Assembly (NCBI RefSeq): GCF_900101785.1
Contig: NZ_LT629688.1
Coordinates: 1,984,001-2,048,000, forward strand
Length of the DNA: 64,000 bases
Reading direction: 5' to 3'
DNA from: Auraticoccus monumenti
Lineage (GTDB): Bacteria; Actinomycetota; Actinomycetes; Propionibacteriales; Propionibacteriaceae
Each line of letters opens with the position of its first letter. Position 1 is the stretch's first letter. Below the pieces are notes generated by a model. The model saw only the letters and a program-made list of their open reading frames with translations, did no database searches and had not been told where the DNA came from. Both the position numbers and the translations under genes were made by a program. This document shows positions 35,913-44,444 of this stretch, piece after piece.

Positions 35913-36689
35913 ATGCTGACCACACCGGTGACCGACGTCTCCAGCCTCTCGGTCCGCCTCGACGGCCAGGTCGCCCTGGTCACCGGCGGCGCCTCGGGGA
36001 TCGGCCGGGCCATCGCGGAGCGGTTCGCGGCCTCGGGCGCACGGGTGGCGGTGCTCGACCTCGACCAGGACGCCACCCGGCGCGTGGCCGACGGACTGCC
36101 GGGGGAGGCGCTCGCCCTGCACTGCGACGTCACCTCGACCGACTCGGTCCGCGCCGCGGTCTCGGCGGCGCACGAGCAGGCCGGGCCGGTCGACGTCTGC
36201 GTGAACTCCGCCGGCATCGCCGCCCTCGCCCCGGCCGAGTCGTTGTCCGACGGCCAGTGGGACGCCACCATCGCGGTCAACCTGAGCGGGACGTACCGGG
36301 TCTGCCGCGAGGTCGGCGCCGCGATGCTGGAGCGGGGCCGGGGCAAGATCATCAACCTGGCCTCCCAGGCCGCCACGGTCGCGCTGCCCGAGCACGTGGC
36401 CTACTGCGCGTCGAAGTTCGGCGTCGTCGGGCTGACCCGGGTGCTCGCGCTGGAGTGGGCCGGGCGCGGCGTCACCGCCAACACCATCTCCCCGACCGTG
36501 GTGCTCACCCCGCTGGGCCTCCAGGCCTGGGACAACCCCAGGGGTGAGGCGCACCAGGCGGAGATCCCGGTCGGCCGGTTCGCCGCCCCGGAGGAGATCG
36601 CCGCCGTCGCCGCCTTCCTGGCCAGCGGCGCCGCCGACATGATCAACGGCGCCGACCTCGTCGTCGACGGCGGCTTCACCATCCGCTGA
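35913..36689 (+). CDS. Short-chain dehydrogenase/reductase
   Basis: 258-aa classical SDR. The cofactor motif is ALVTGGASGIGRAIAERFAASGARV; an Asp after beta-2 (VAVLDLDQDA) suggests NAD preference. Other elements are CVNSAGIAAL, the serine in IINLASQAATVAL, YCASKFGVVGLTRVLALEW (YxxxK) and the C-terminal GADLVVDGGFTIR. Similar proteins act on sugars, polyols or ketones; the substrate is unknown. It stands alone between a repeat array and a terminator hairpin. Confidence 0.88.
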   Translation: MLTTPVTDVSSLSVRLDGQVALVTGGASGIGRAIAERFAASGARVAVLDLDQDATRRVADGLPGEALALHCDVTSTDSVRAAVSAAHEQAGPVDVCVNSAGIAALAPAESLSDGQWDATIAVNLSGTYRVCREVGAAMLERGRGKIINLASQAATVALPEHVAYCASKFGVVGLTRVLALEWAGRGVTANTISPTVVLTPLGLQAWDNPRGEAHQAEIPVGRFAAPEEIAAVAAFLASGAADMINGADLVVDGGFTIR

Positions 36690-36692
36690 CAC

Positions 36693-36714
36693 GCCGCCGG
36701 GAGTCTCCGGCGGC
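36693..36714 (+). terminator. Hairpin after the SDR gene
   Basis: GCCGCCGG (36693-36700) and CCGGCGGC (36707-36714) form a perfect 8-bp GC stem with a 6-nt loop, starting 4 nt after the stop. No T-tract follows, as is common in actinobacterial terminators. Confidence 0.65.
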
Positions 36715-36788
36715 TCCGGTGCGACATCTGGCCGCGATGTCGCGGCAGGCCGTCGAACGGGGACGCCCCGGCGCGGAGAGAGAGGCGC

Positions 36789-37631
36789 TCAGACGGGCTG
36801 GGTGGCGTGGTGGCGCCCGATCGGCACCATCAGCGGCTTGCCCGAGACCGGGCAGGGCATCACCGTGCTCGGCATGCCGAAGACGTCCTGCACCAGCGAC
36901 GGCTGCAGCACCTCCTCCGGGCTGCCACAGGCGTAGAGCCGGCCCTCCGACAGCGCGATCAGGTGGTCGGCGTACCGGGCGGCCAGGTTCAGGTCGTGCA
37001 GCACCATCACGATCGTGGTGCCCTGGGTGCGGTTCAGGTCGGTCAGCAGGTCCAGCACCTCGACCTGGTGGCTGACGTCGAGGAAGGTGGTCGGCTCGTC
37101 CAGCAGCAGCACCTCGGTCTGCTGGGCCAGGGCCATGGCGATCCAGACCCGCTGCCGCTGCCCGCCGGAGAGCTCGTCGACGGGGCGGTCCACCAGCTCG
37201 ACGGTGTCGGTGGCCTCCAGCGCGGCGGCGACGGCGAGGTCGTCCGCGGCGCTCCAGCGGGCGAAGGTGCGCTGGTGCGGGTGCCGGCCCCGGCCGACCA
37301 GGTCCCCCACGGTGATCCCCTCGGGCGCGATCGGGGACTGCGGCAGCACGCCGAGCCGGCGGGCCAGCTGCTTGGCCGGGATGGTGTGCACGGCCTGCCC
37401 CTCGAGCAGCACGTGGCCGGTGCGCGGGGTGAGCAGCCGCGACATCGAGCGCAGCAGCGTCGACTTCCCGCAGGCGTTCGGGCCGACGATGGCCGTCACC
37501 TGACCGGCCGGGATGACGAGGTCGAGGGAGTGGATGACCGCCTCGTCGCCGTAGCCGAGGGTGAGGTGCTCGATCTCCAGACCGGGCCTGGGGCCGTCGG
37601 TCGGGGGGCTCACGACGTCGTGGCGGCTCAC
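36789..37631 (-). CDS. Iron-siderophore ABC transporter ATP-binding protein (FepC-like)
   Basis: 280-aa ABC ATPase. It shows Walker A GPNACGKSTLLRSMS, Q-loop LPQSPIAPEGITV, signature DELSGGQRQRVWIAMAL, Walker B VLLLDEPTTFLD and H-loop MVLHDLNLAARYADH. These are typical of the ferric-siderophore FecE/FepC family. The GTG start overlaps the upstream permease stop by GTGA. It is the last gene of the four-gene iron operon. The C-terminus (VMPCPVSGKPLMVPIGRHH) matches actinobacterial FepC proteins. Confidence 0.94.
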   Translation of the reverse strand: MSRHDVVSPPTDGPRPGLEIEHLTLGYGDEAVIHSLDLVIPAGQVTAIVGPNACGKSTLLRSMSRLLTPRTGHVLLEGQAVHTIPAKQLARRLGVLPQSPIAPEGITVGDLVGRGRHPHQRTFARWSAADDLAVAAALEATDTVELVDRPVDELSGGQRQRVWIAMALAQQTEVLLLDEPTTFLDVSHQVEVLDLLTDLNRTQGTTIVMVLHDLNLAARYADHLIALSEGRLYACGSPEEVLQPSLVQDVFGMPSTVMPCPVSGKPLMVPIGRHHATQPV

Positions 37632-38701
37632 AGGGTGCCTCCGGCTCGGTTGACGCGGACGATGAGGTAGAGCAGGTAGGGCGCGCCGAGGATGCCGGTC
37701 ACCACACCGACGGGGAGCCGGGTGCCGAAAGCGTACTGGCCGCCGAAGTCCGCGATCAGGGTGAGCAGGGCGCCCACCAGCGCCGCCGGCACCAGCAGCG
37801 ACCCGTGCGGGCCGACCACCCGGGCGGCGATGGGGCCGGAGAGGAAGGCCAGGAAGGCGACCGGGCCGCAGGCGGCGGTGGCCACGCAGATGACGCCGAC
37901 GGCGGCGACCAGGGTGAGCAGACGCATCCGCTCCACCCGCACCCCGAGGGAGGACGCGGCGTCGTCACCGAGCCGGGAGGCGGCCAGGTCGCGGTCCTGC
38001 ACGAGGATGACGGTGCCCAGCGCCACCAGCGTGATCAGGACCGGCAGGGCGTCGGTCCAGCGGGCGCCGTTGAGGCTGCCGGTGAGCCAGCGCAGCGCCC
38101 CGGCGATCTCGACGTTGGTGGCCCGCTCGAGCTGCCAGGCGACCACGGCCTGCATCATGTAGGCCGCCCCGATGCCGATCAGCACCAGCCGGGTGCCCGC
38201 CACCCGGCCGCGCCGGTAGGCCAGCAGGTAGATGGCCAGTGCGACGCCCAGCCCGGCCGCCACGGCCAACACGGAGACGCGGACGCCGCTGAGCCCGAAG
38301 GAGACGATGGCCACGGCCGCCGCGGCGCTGGCCCCCTCGGTGACGCCGATGATGTCGGGGCTGGCCAGCGGGTTGCGGAGCAGGGTCTGGAAGGTGACGC
38401 CGGCCAGGCCGAAGCTCAGCCCGACCAGCACGGCCAGGCTGGCGCGGGGGAGACGGAGCCGGCCCACGGTGAAGGACGCGCCCTGGACGTCCTCGCCGAG
38501 GAGCACCCGCAGCACCTCCAGCGGGCTGTAGACGGTGGGCCCGAGCACGAGGCTGAGGGCGAAGGCCACCAGCACCAGCGCGGCCAGCACGGCGACGACG
38601 ACCCGACGCCTGCTGCTGCGGCTGCGTCGGCCGGCGCGGACCCGCGCGACGGTGACGTCCGCGGCCTCGGTGGTGCTGGAGGTGGTGTCGAGGACGCTCA
38701 C
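37628..38701 (-). CDS. Iron-siderophore ABC transporter permease (FepG-like)
   Basis: 357-aa FecCD-family permease with about ten helices after a 30-residue basic cytoplasmic tail. Family motifs are RLPRASLAVLVGLSFGLAGVTFQTLLRNPLASPDIIGVTEGAS and ACGPVAFLAFLSGPIAARVVG, and the end PVGVVTGILGAPYLLYLIVR. It pairs with the permease at 38698-39741. Both ends overlap neighbouring genes by GTGA, so all three are translationally coupled. Confidence 0.94.
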   Translation of the reverse strand: MSVLDTTSSTTEAADVTVARVRAGRRSRSSRRRVVVAVLAALVLVAFALSLVLGPTVYSPLEVLRVLLGEDVQGASFTVGRLRLPRASLAVLVGLSFGLAGVTFQTLLRNPLASPDIIGVTEGASAAAAVAIVSFGLSGVRVSVLAVAAGLGVALAIYLLAYRRGRVAGTRLVLIGIGAAYMMQAVVAWQLERATNVEIAGALRWLTGSLNGARWTDALPVLITLVALGTVILVQDRDLAASRLGDDAASSLGVRVERMRLLTLVAAVGVICVATAACGPVAFLAFLSGPIAARVVGPHGSLLVPAALVGALLTLIADFGGQYAFGTRLPVGVVTGILGAPYLLYLIVRVNRAGGTL

Positions 38702-39741
38702 AGCTCACGCACCTTCCGCTGGCGGACCACGGCGATGAACACCGGCGCCCCGACGACGGCGGTGATGATGCCGACGTCGACCTCGCTCGGCGGGAGGACG
38801 ACCCGGCCCAGGACGTCGCCGGCGATGAGCACGCAGGCCCCGCCGAGGGCGCTGAAGGCCATCAGCCAGCGGTGGTCGACGCCGACGAGCAGCCGGCAGA
38901 CGTGCGGCACGACCAGCCCGATGAAGGCGATCGGCCCGCAGACCGCGGTGGTCGCCCCGCAGAGCACGACCCCGCCGACGGCGGCCAGCAGCCGGGTGCG
39001 GGTGACGTGCACGCCGAGGCCGGCGGCCAGCTCGTCGCCGAGACCGAGCAGGTTGAGCCCGCGGGCGGTGGCCGCGCAGACCACGGCGCCGGCGAACAGG
39101 AAGGGGATGAGCCGTAGCAGCCCCTCGTCGGTGGCGCCGCCGACCCCGCCGACCTGCCAGGAGACGACGTTCTCGGAGATGTCGGGGCGGGGCAGCACGA
39201 CGGCGGTGACGAAGGAGGTGAGGGCGGCCGCGGTGGCCGCGCCGGCCAGGGTCAGCTTGAGCGGGGTGGCCCCGCCGCGACCCAGCGACCCGACGAACCA
39301 GACGAAGGCGGCGGCCAGGGCGGCGCCGGCGATGGCCACCCAGATGTAGCTGGTGGGGGAGGCGAGACCGAAGAAGGCGATGCCCACCACCACGGCGAGC
39401 GAGGCGCCGGTGTTGATCCCGAGGATGCCCGGGTCGGCCAGCGGGTTGCGGGTGATGCCCTGCATCACCAGCCCCGCCACCGACAGCGCGGCACCGGCCA
39501 GCCCGGCGAGCAGGGTGCGGGGGACCCGCTTGGCCACGGCCGCCCGGTCGAAGCCCTCGGTCGAGCCGAGGAAGCCGGCCCAGATGTCGGCCAGCCCCAC
39601 GCCCCGGGAACCCAGGGCGATGGAGCCGGCGCAGACCAGGAGCAGGACGGCGACGAGCACGAGCAGGGCGCCACCACGCACCCGCCGCGAACGCCGCAGC
39701 AGGGTGGTGGTCTCGACGGGTGCGTCGGTGGCGGTGCTCAC
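38698..39741 (-). CDS. Iron-siderophore ABC transporter permease (FepD-like)
   Basis: 347-aa FecCD-family permease. It contains RVPRTLLAGLAGAALSVAGLVMQGITRNPLADPGILGINTGAS and AVCGPIAFIGLVVPHVCRLLVGVDHRW, the two standard signatures, and ends PSEVDVGIITAVVGAPVFIAVVRQRKVREL. The start is 11 nt after the binding protein stop. It forms a heterodimer with the FepG-like protein in ferric-siderophore import. Confidence 0.94.
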   Translation of the reverse strand: MSTATDAPVETTTLLRRSRRVRGGALLVLVAVLLLVCAGSIALGSRGVGLADIWAGFLGSTEGFDRAAVAKRVPRTLLAGLAGAALSVAGLVMQGITRNPLADPGILGINTGASLAVVVGIAFFGLASPTSYIWVAIAGAALAAAFVWFVGSLGRGGATPLKLTLAGAATAAALTSFVTAVVLPRPDISENVVSWQVGGVGGATDEGLLRLIPFLFAGAVVCAATARGLNLLGLGDELAAGLGVHVTRTRLLAAVGGVVLCGATTAVCGPIAFIGLVVPHVCRLLVGVDHRWLMAFSALGGACVLIAGDVLGRVVLPPSEVDVGIITAVVGAPVFIAVVRQRKVREL

Positions 39742-39751
39742 GGGCAGGTGC

Positions 39752-40804
39752 TCAGCCGGCCTCGTTGCCCGCGACGGCGTCGGCGAGCAGCGCGGTGTAG
39801 TCCTCGATCAGGTACGGGGTCGAGAGCACGGTCGGGTTGGCGGCGGTGCCGATCGGCTGCGACCCGTCGAGGTTGACGATGGCGTCGTTGGCCACGGCGG
39901 GCAGCTGGGAGAGGACCGGGTCGCCCTTGAGCGCGTCGATCAGCTCGTCGCCGCCGTAGGTGACGATCACGTCGACGTCGGAGAGCTCGTCGGCGCGCTC
40001 GGTGCTGAGCGAACCGGAGTAGCTGCCGGAGTCACCGGAGGCCTCGACCACGCTCGGAGCGGTCTGCATGCCGAGGTCGTCGAAGAACTGGCTGCGGGTG
40101 TCGGCGGCGGTGTAGAAGTTGATCTCGCTCAGGTCGGTCGGGTCGACGTGGGTCATGAACATGCCGTTCGCGCCCTCGAGCTCGGGGTGCTTGCCCACGG
40201 CGGTGGCGATGCTCTGCTCGACGTCGGCGACCAGCTGCTCGCCCTCCTCGGCCATGCCGAGCGCGGCGGAGTTGATCGTGATGGTGTCGCGCCAGGCGGT
40301 GGCCCACGGGGTCTCGGGGTAGGCGACCACGGGTGCGATCTCGCTCAGGGTCGCGTAGTCCTCGGCCGTCATGCCGGAGTAGCCGGCCAGGATGACGTCG
40401 GGCTCGGTGCCGGCGACGGCCTCGAAGTCGTAGCCGTCGGTCTCGTCGAACAGGACCGGGGTCTCCGCGCCCAGCTCGGTCAGCTTGTCCTCGGTCCAGG
40501 GCTGCACGCCGTCGCCGTCGTCGTCGCCCCAGGTCATCTTCGACATGCCGACCGGGACGATGCCGAGGGCCAGCGGCACCTCCTGGTTGGCGAAGTCGAC
40601 CGTGGCCACGCGCTCGGGCTGGGTCTCGATGGTGGTGGTGCCGAGGGCGTGCTCGATGGTGACCGGCGTCCACTCGCTGCTGCCGCCACCGGAGGCCGGG
40701 GCCGCGGGCTCGGTCGAGGGAGCGGTCGCCCCGCCGCAGGCGGCCAGGGTCAGGGTGAGCGAGAGGGCGGCCACGGGCGCCGCGAGCATGCGGGTGCGAG
40801 TCAC
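39752..40804 (-). CDS. Iron-siderophore ABC transporter substrate-binding lipoprotein
   Basis: 350-aa class III binding protein for a ferric siderophore. The signal (TRTRMLAAPVAALSLTLTLAACGG) ends in lipobox LAAC with Cys23. The mature part starts VTIEHALGTTTIETQPERVATVDFANQEVPLALGIVPVGM, a typical FepB/FecB opening, and has VILAGYSGMTAEDYATLSEIAPVV. It is the first gene of the iron operon. The GTG start has GGAAGAG upstream, and a DtxR/IdeR iron box lies 26 nt before it. The siderophore cannot be identified, and no siderophore synthesis gene is in the window. Confidence 0.94.
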   Translation of the reverse strand: MTRTRMLAAPVAALSLTLTLAACGGATAPSTEPAAPASGGGSSEWTPVTIEHALGTTTIETQPERVATVDFANQEVPLALGIVPVGMSKMTWGDDDGDGVQPWTEDKLTELGAETPVLFDETDGYDFEAVAGTEPDVILAGYSGMTAEDYATLSEIAPVVAYPETPWATAWRDTITINSAALGMAEEGEQLVADVEQSIATAVGKHPELEGANGMFMTHVDPTDLSEINFYTAADTRSQFFDDLGMQTAPSVVEASGDSGSYSGSLSTERADELSDVDVIVTYGGDELIDALKGDPVLSQLPAVANDAIVNLDGSQPIGTAANPTVLSTPYLIEDYTALLADAVAGNEAG

Positions 40805-40829
40805 TGGGATCTCTTCCGGAGGAGGAACG

Positions 40830-40848
40830 GTAGGTAAGGCTTACCAAA
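40830..40848. promoter_or_regulatory. DtxR/IdeR-type iron box
   Basis: GTAGGTAAGGCTTACCAAA matches the 19-bp DtxR/IdeR consensus TTAGGTWAGSCTWACCTAA at 17 of 19 positions. A further half-site GGTAAGGCC follows at 40849-40857. It lies just upstream of the siderophore operon, so iron-loaded DtxR/IdeR should repress it. Confidence 0.88.
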
Positions 40849-40925
40849 GGTAAGGCCTGGTGACCTGGTTGCGCACCACCGGACGAGTGGTCTCCGTCAC
40901 GCACGTCCGGCACAATGACCGGGTT

Positions 40926-40999
40926 GCCTCCGTAGCTCAGTCTGGTAGAGCAGCTGTCTTGTAAACAGCAGGTCGCGGGTTCGAATCCTGTCGGGGGCT
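40926..40999 (+). tRNA. tRNA-Thr(TGT)
   Basis: 74-nt cloverleaf. Acceptor stem GCCTCCG pairs with CGGGGGC (one G-U), discriminator T. D arm GCTC-GAGC; anticodon stem GCTGT/ACAGC with loop CTTGTAA, giving anticodon TGT (UGU), threonine. The T arm has the GGTTCGAAT loop sequence. CCA is not encoded. It is on the plus strand between the divergent iron operon and the DinB-like gene. Confidence 0.95.
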
Positions 41000-41050
41000 C
41001 GGTCACCAGGCTGGTGCCGTCGCACCAGCAGCATCCGGTGGAGGTGGGAC

Positions 41051-41566
41051 GTGGGTGAGGTCGTCGAGGGCGCCGATCCGTTCACGGTCGGGGAGGCGGG
41101 CGAGCGCGTCCAGCTGGAGGCGTTCCTGGACCACTACCGGGCCGCGCTCGAGGCCACGCTGGACGGTCTGAGCGAGGAGGAGGCGCGACGCAGCCTCGTC
41201 CCCTCCAGGACGACGCTGCTCGGGCTGGTCAAGCACCTGGTCTTCGTGCAGGGCGTCTGGTTCACCGAGGCCGTCACCGGGACCCCGCGGCGGGAGCTCG
41301 GTCTGCCGGCGACGCCGGACGAGTACTTCGTGCTCACCGAGCAGGACACCATCGACAGCGTCCGTGCCGCCTTCCGCGAGGCCTGCGACGTGGCCCGGCG
41401 CCAGGTCGAGGGTCGCTCGCTGGACGAGGTGGTGACCGGCCACCGGTTCGGCCCCTGCACCCTGCGCTGGATCCACCTGCAGTGCCTGCGCGAGCTCGCC
41501 CACCACTGCGGCCACGCCGACATCCTGCGCGAGCAGATCCTCGCCGCGCGAGGGTCCGAGGGGTAG
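41051..41566 (+). CDS. DinB/DUF664 family protein
   Basis: 171-aa four-helix-bundle protein. The GTG start at 41051 gives a short leader and then RVQLEAFLDHYRAALEATLDGLSEEEARRSLVPSRTTLLGLVKHLVFVQGVW. The three histidines expected to bind metal are in LVKHLVFV and ELAHHCGHADILREQI. Family members include metal-dependent thiol transferases and DNA-damage-induced proteins, but most are uncharacterised. It is followed 3 nt later by the PTP-like gene and probably co-transcribed with it. Confidence 0.85.
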   Translation: MGEVVEGADPFTVGEAGERVQLEAFLDHYRAALEATLDGLSEEEARRSLVPSRTTLLGLVKHLVFVQGVWFTEAVTGTPRRELGLPATPDEYFVLTEQDTIDSVRAAFREACDVARRQVEGRSLDEVVTGHRFGPCTLRWIHLQCLRELAHHCGHADILREQILAARGSEG

Positions 41567-41569
41567 CGC

Positions 41570-42007
41570 GTGACCGGCTGGGGACCGGAGTCCGGGGTCG
41601 TCGAGCTCCCGGACGGTCGTCGCGTCCGGGCCACCGGCCTGCGCCGTCCGCGCGGGGACGTGCCACCCCCCGACCTCGCCGTGTACCTGCTCGGCCGGGA
41701 CCCGCAGGTCCGCGGGTGGCCGTACCGGTGGGTGCGCTGGCGGGACTTCGGCGTACCGGCCGCGACCGAGGACGCCCTCGACGCGCTCCGTGAGGCCCAC
41801 CGACGCGCGGAGGGCGAGCGGGTCGAGTTCGCCTGCGGTGGTGGCGTCGGCCGCACCGGCACCGCGTTCGCAGCCCTGGCGGTCCTGAGCGGTGTGGACG
41901 TCGACGACGCCGTCGGCTGGGTCAGGGAGCACCACCACCGGCGGGCGGTGGAGACGCGAGGGCAGCGACGGTGGCTCGCTGAGGTCGCGCCGCTCCTCCA
42001 CGGCTGA
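41570..42007 (+). CDS. Protein-tyrosine-phosphatase-like protein
   Basis: 145-aa small protein carrying a cysteine-phosphatase P-loop: FACGGGVGRTGTAFAALAVL, i.e. CX5R with Cys89 and Arg95 followed by the usual TG. The N-terminal part (PDGRRVRATGLRRPRGDVPPPDLAVYLLGRDPQ, WPYRWVRWRDFGVPAATEDA) is family-typical for small actinobacterial PTP-like proteins and contains a possible general acid (WRDF). The substrate could be a phosphoprotein or inositol phosphate. It follows the DinB-like gene by 3 nt. Confidence 0.78.
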   Translation: MTGWGPESGVVELPDGRRVRATGLRRPRGDVPPPDLAVYLLGRDPQVRGWPYRWVRWRDFGVPAATEDALDALREAHRRAEGERVEFACGGGVGRTGTAFAALAVLSGVDVDDAVGWVREHHHRRAVETRGQRRWLAEVAPLLHG

Positions 42008-42055
42008 GTGTGGACCGCCGCCCACGGCCATCAGCGGCGGTGGTCGGTGCCGTGC

Positions 42056-42280
42056 TCAGTCCTCGGGATCGAGGGAGGGGGACGTCCCGTCGACGTGCTC
42101 GACTCGCCGCTGCTCCCGCCATGCGACCCAGAAGCCGTAGAGGGCCATGGCGACCCCCAGCAGCACCAGCCCCGCGAGCCACCGGCTGACGGCGTCGGAG
42201 GCGAGGATCAGCTGCACCACCGCCAGCACGGCCACCGCGGTCAGCAGGACGGAGATCCGGAGCGACGCCTGGGGGCTCAT
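42056..42280 (-). CDS. Small membrane protein, unknown function
   Basis: 74-aa protein with two predicted helices (ISVLLTAVAVLAVVQLILA and WLAGLVLLGVAMALYGFWVAW) and an acidic tail ending SPSLDPED. Not recognised. A TACCCT box at 42287-42292 (reverse strand) lies 6 nt before its ATG, supporting a genuine leaderless gene. It is divergent from the GH114-like lipoprotein. Confidence 0.65.
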   Translation of the reverse strand: MSPQASLRISVLLTAVAVLAVVQLILASDAVSRWLAGLVLLGVAMALYGFWVAWREQRRVEHVDGTSPSLDPED

Positions 42281-42370
42281 ACGGGGAGGGTAGGGCCCGG
42301 CTCACCGCTCGACCATGACTGGGAGCACCGTTCGTGGCTGGTAGCCCCGGGACTCCTCTACCCTCCGACC

Positions 42371-43249
42371 ATGACCAGGCGAGCCGGGCTCCGCAGCACG
42401 GGCCGCCTCGCGGCGGCGGTCACGGGCGCGGCTGCGCTCGCCCTGCTCAGCGGCTGCGCCGCCCCGGTGGCGGAGAGCGACCCGGTCGACGGCGCCACCC
42501 CCGCCGGCGACGCGACGAGCGCAGCCTCCGCACCGGCGCTGTGGCCGGCCGGCGCCGCCTTCGACTACCAGCTGGGTGGGGCCTCGCCACCACCCGAGGG
42601 CGTCACCGTCGTGGTCCGGGACAGCACCGATCCGCCGGCTGACGTCGGCTACGACATCTGCTACGTCAACGGTTTCCAGAGCCAGCCGGGGGTGGAGTGG
42701 CCCGAGGAGTTGCTGCTCCACGACGCGTCCGGTGAGCTGCTCGTCGACCCCGGCTGGCCCGACGAGCATCTCTTCGACACCTCCACTGCCGCCTACCGCA
42801 GTGCGGTCACTGAGCGGCTCGCCGTGGACGTCTGGGCCTGCGCCGCGGCGGGGTACGAGGCGGTCGAGTACGACAACCTCGACTCGTACACCCGCTCCGA
42901 GGGCGCGCTCACCCTCGACGACGCCGCGGCGCTGGCCGCCCTCCTGGTGCAGGAGGCCCACGCGGTCGGCCTCGCCGCCGGTCAGAAGAACACCGCGGAG
43001 CTCGGGGACCGGGGCCGCGACGAGATCGGCTTCGACTTCGCGGTCGTGGAGGAGTGCGCGAGCTTCGAGGAGTGCGCCGACTTCACCGACGTCTACGGCG
43101 ACGCCGTGCTCGACGTGGAGTACACCGACGACCTCAGCGCCGACTTCGAGGAGCTCTGCGCCAGCGGTGACGTCCCGGCCAGCACCATCCTGCGCGACCG
43201 GGACCTGGTCGTCCGTGGCGAGGAGGGCTACACCTACCAGCGCTGCTGA
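42371..43249 (+). CDS. GH114-like endo-alpha-1,4-polygalactosaminidase lipoprotein
   Basis: 292-aa exported protein. ATG 42371 gives a basic start and LAAAVTGAAALALLSGCAAP, with lipobox Cys. The mature part begins WPAGAAFDYQLGGASPPPEGVTVVVRD and has VGYDICYVNGFQSQP, AGYEAVEYDNLDSYTRS and GLAAGQKNTAELGDR, the signatures of the GH114/TM1410 barrel family. This family cleaves or binds galactosaminogalactan-like polymers in characterised cases. A TACCCT box (42359-42364) is 6 nt upstream, so leaderless expression is likely. An 11-bp inverted repeat follows the gene. Confidence 0.85.
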   Translation: MTRRAGLRSTGRLAAAVTGAAALALLSGCAAPVAESDPVDGATPAGDATSAASAPALWPAGAAFDYQLGGASPPPEGVTVVVRDSTDPPADVGYDICYVNGFQSQPGVEWPEELLLHDASGELLVDPGWPDEHLFDTSTAAYRSAVTERLAVDVWACAAAGYEAVEYDNLDSYTRSEGALTLDDAAALAALLVQEAHAVGLAAGQKNTAELGDRGRDEIGFDFAVVEECASFEECADFTDVYGDAVLDVEYTDDLSADFEELCASGDVPASTILRDRDLVVRGEEGYTYQRC

Positions 43250-43289
43250 CGCCTCGACGTCACCCGTTCGTCCGTCGGGACGTGCGTCC

Positions 43290-43328
43290 CAGAGCCCGAC
43301 AGCGCGCACGGAGCACCGTCGGGCTCTG
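43290..43328 (+). terminator. Hairpin after the GH114-like gene
   Basis: CAGAGCCCGAC (43290-43300) and GTCGGGCTCTG (43318-43328) are perfect 11-bp complementary arms with a 17-nt loop, placed between two converging genes. No T-tract; it probably acts in both directions. Confidence 0.7.
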
Positions 43329-43390
43329 AGGAGCACGAACTGACGAGGACGCAGCCGGTCAGCGGACGGTGACGACCGTCTCGAGCGGCC

Positions 43391-44401
43391 TCAGGACGTC
43401 GAGCCGGTGCCCAGGCTCCCGGCCCACTCGACCAGCCGGTCGAAGCCGGCGTCCAGCTCGGCGGCCACCTGCTGACGCGACGGGTCCTCGTCGTACCAGG
43501 CGACCTGGTCGAAGGCGGCCCGGTCGTAGCGGATGGTGGTGGCGAAGTCCGGCACCAGGGCGCGCAGCTTGGCGCAGTCGAAGACCATCGAGTGCGCCTT
43601 GTCCCCGACCAGCCCGTCGCCGACCGAGGGGATCGCCCGGGCGATGCTCTCCGAGGCCACGTGCACCAGCTCCGGCTCAACCCCGGCTGCGCGGCCCAGC
43701 CAGCTGTAGATCTGGTTCCAGGTGGGCGCGTGGTCGCCGGTGATGGTGAAGCTGTCGCCGATGGCCTCGGGGTGGCCGAGCAGCCCGACGAACCCGACGG
43801 CGAAGTCGTCGGTGTGGGTCAGCGTCCACTGGGTGGTGCCGTCGCCGTGCACGACCACGGGCTTGCCGGCGCGCATCCGGGCGACGTCGGTCCACTGACC
43901 CGAGGTGGGGATCAGCGTGTGGTCGTAGGTGTGGGAGGGCCGCACGATGGTGACCGGGGTGCCGTGCTCGCGGTTCGCGCGGACCAGGACGTCCTCGCAG
44001 GCGATCTTGTCCCGGGAGTACTGCCAGAACGGGTTGTGCAGCGGGGTGGACTCGGTGACCGGCACCCGCGCCGGCGGCTTCTGGTAGGCCGAGGCCGAGC
44101 TGATGAACACGTACTGGCCGGTGCGTCCGGTGAAGGTGCGCAGGTCGGCCTCGACGTGGTCGGGGGTGAAGGCGCGGAACTGGGCCACCACGTCGAACTC
44201 GCGGTTCCCGACCGCGGCCGCCACGGCCTCGGCGTCGGTGGCGTCGGCGGTGAGCCGCTCCACCTCCTCCGGCAGCTCGCGGGTGGTGGAGGAGCCGCGG
44301 TTCAGCACCGTGACCCGGTGCCCGCGGGCCACCGCGAGCCGGACGCTGGCCGTGCTGATGATGCCGCTGCCGCCGATGAAGAGCAGGTCGAGGTGCTTCA
44401 T
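43391..44401 (-). CDS. NAD-dependent epimerase/dehydratase family protein
   Basis: 336-aa extended SDR. ATG 44401 gives KHLDLLFIGGSGIISTASVRLAVARGHRVTVLNRG, an atypical Rossmann motif (GGSGIIS) seen in the CSP41/RNA-binding-like and nucleoside-sugar epimerase branch. FISSASAYQKPP and YSRDKIACEDVL provide the serine and YxxxK-like residues (YSRDK). The end of the protein has FDQVAWYDEDPSRQQVAAELDAGFDRL. The substrate is unknown. An open frame extending upstream to 44539 is not conserved-looking and is excluded. Confidence 0.85.
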   Translation of the reverse strand: MKHLDLLFIGGSGIISTASVRLAVARGHRVTVLNRGSSTTRELPEEVERLTADATDAEAVAAAVGNREFDVVAQFRAFTPDHVEADLRTFTGRTGQYVFISSASAYQKPPARVPVTESTPLHNPFWQYSRDKIACEDVLVRANREHGTPVTIVRPSHTYDHTLIPTSGQWTDVARMRAGKPVVVHGDGTTQWTLTHTDDFAVGFVGLLGHPEAIGDSFTITGDHAPTWNQIYSWLGRAAGVEPELVHVASESIARAIPSVGDGLVGDKAHSMVFDCAKLRALVPDFATTIRYDRAAFDQVAWYDEDPSRQQVAAELDAGFDRLVEWAGSLGTGSTS

Positions 44402-44444
44402 GCTGCTGATGCTGTCAGTCCACCCCGGACGCCGGGGCGGCGGG

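Noticed and set aside
40032-41006. Reverse frame beginning with a peptide containing TGFEPATCCLQ
   Set aside because: That peptide is the familiar false translation of the antisense strand of a tRNA gene (tRNA-Thr at 40926-40999); the rest is antisense to the siderophore-binding protein.
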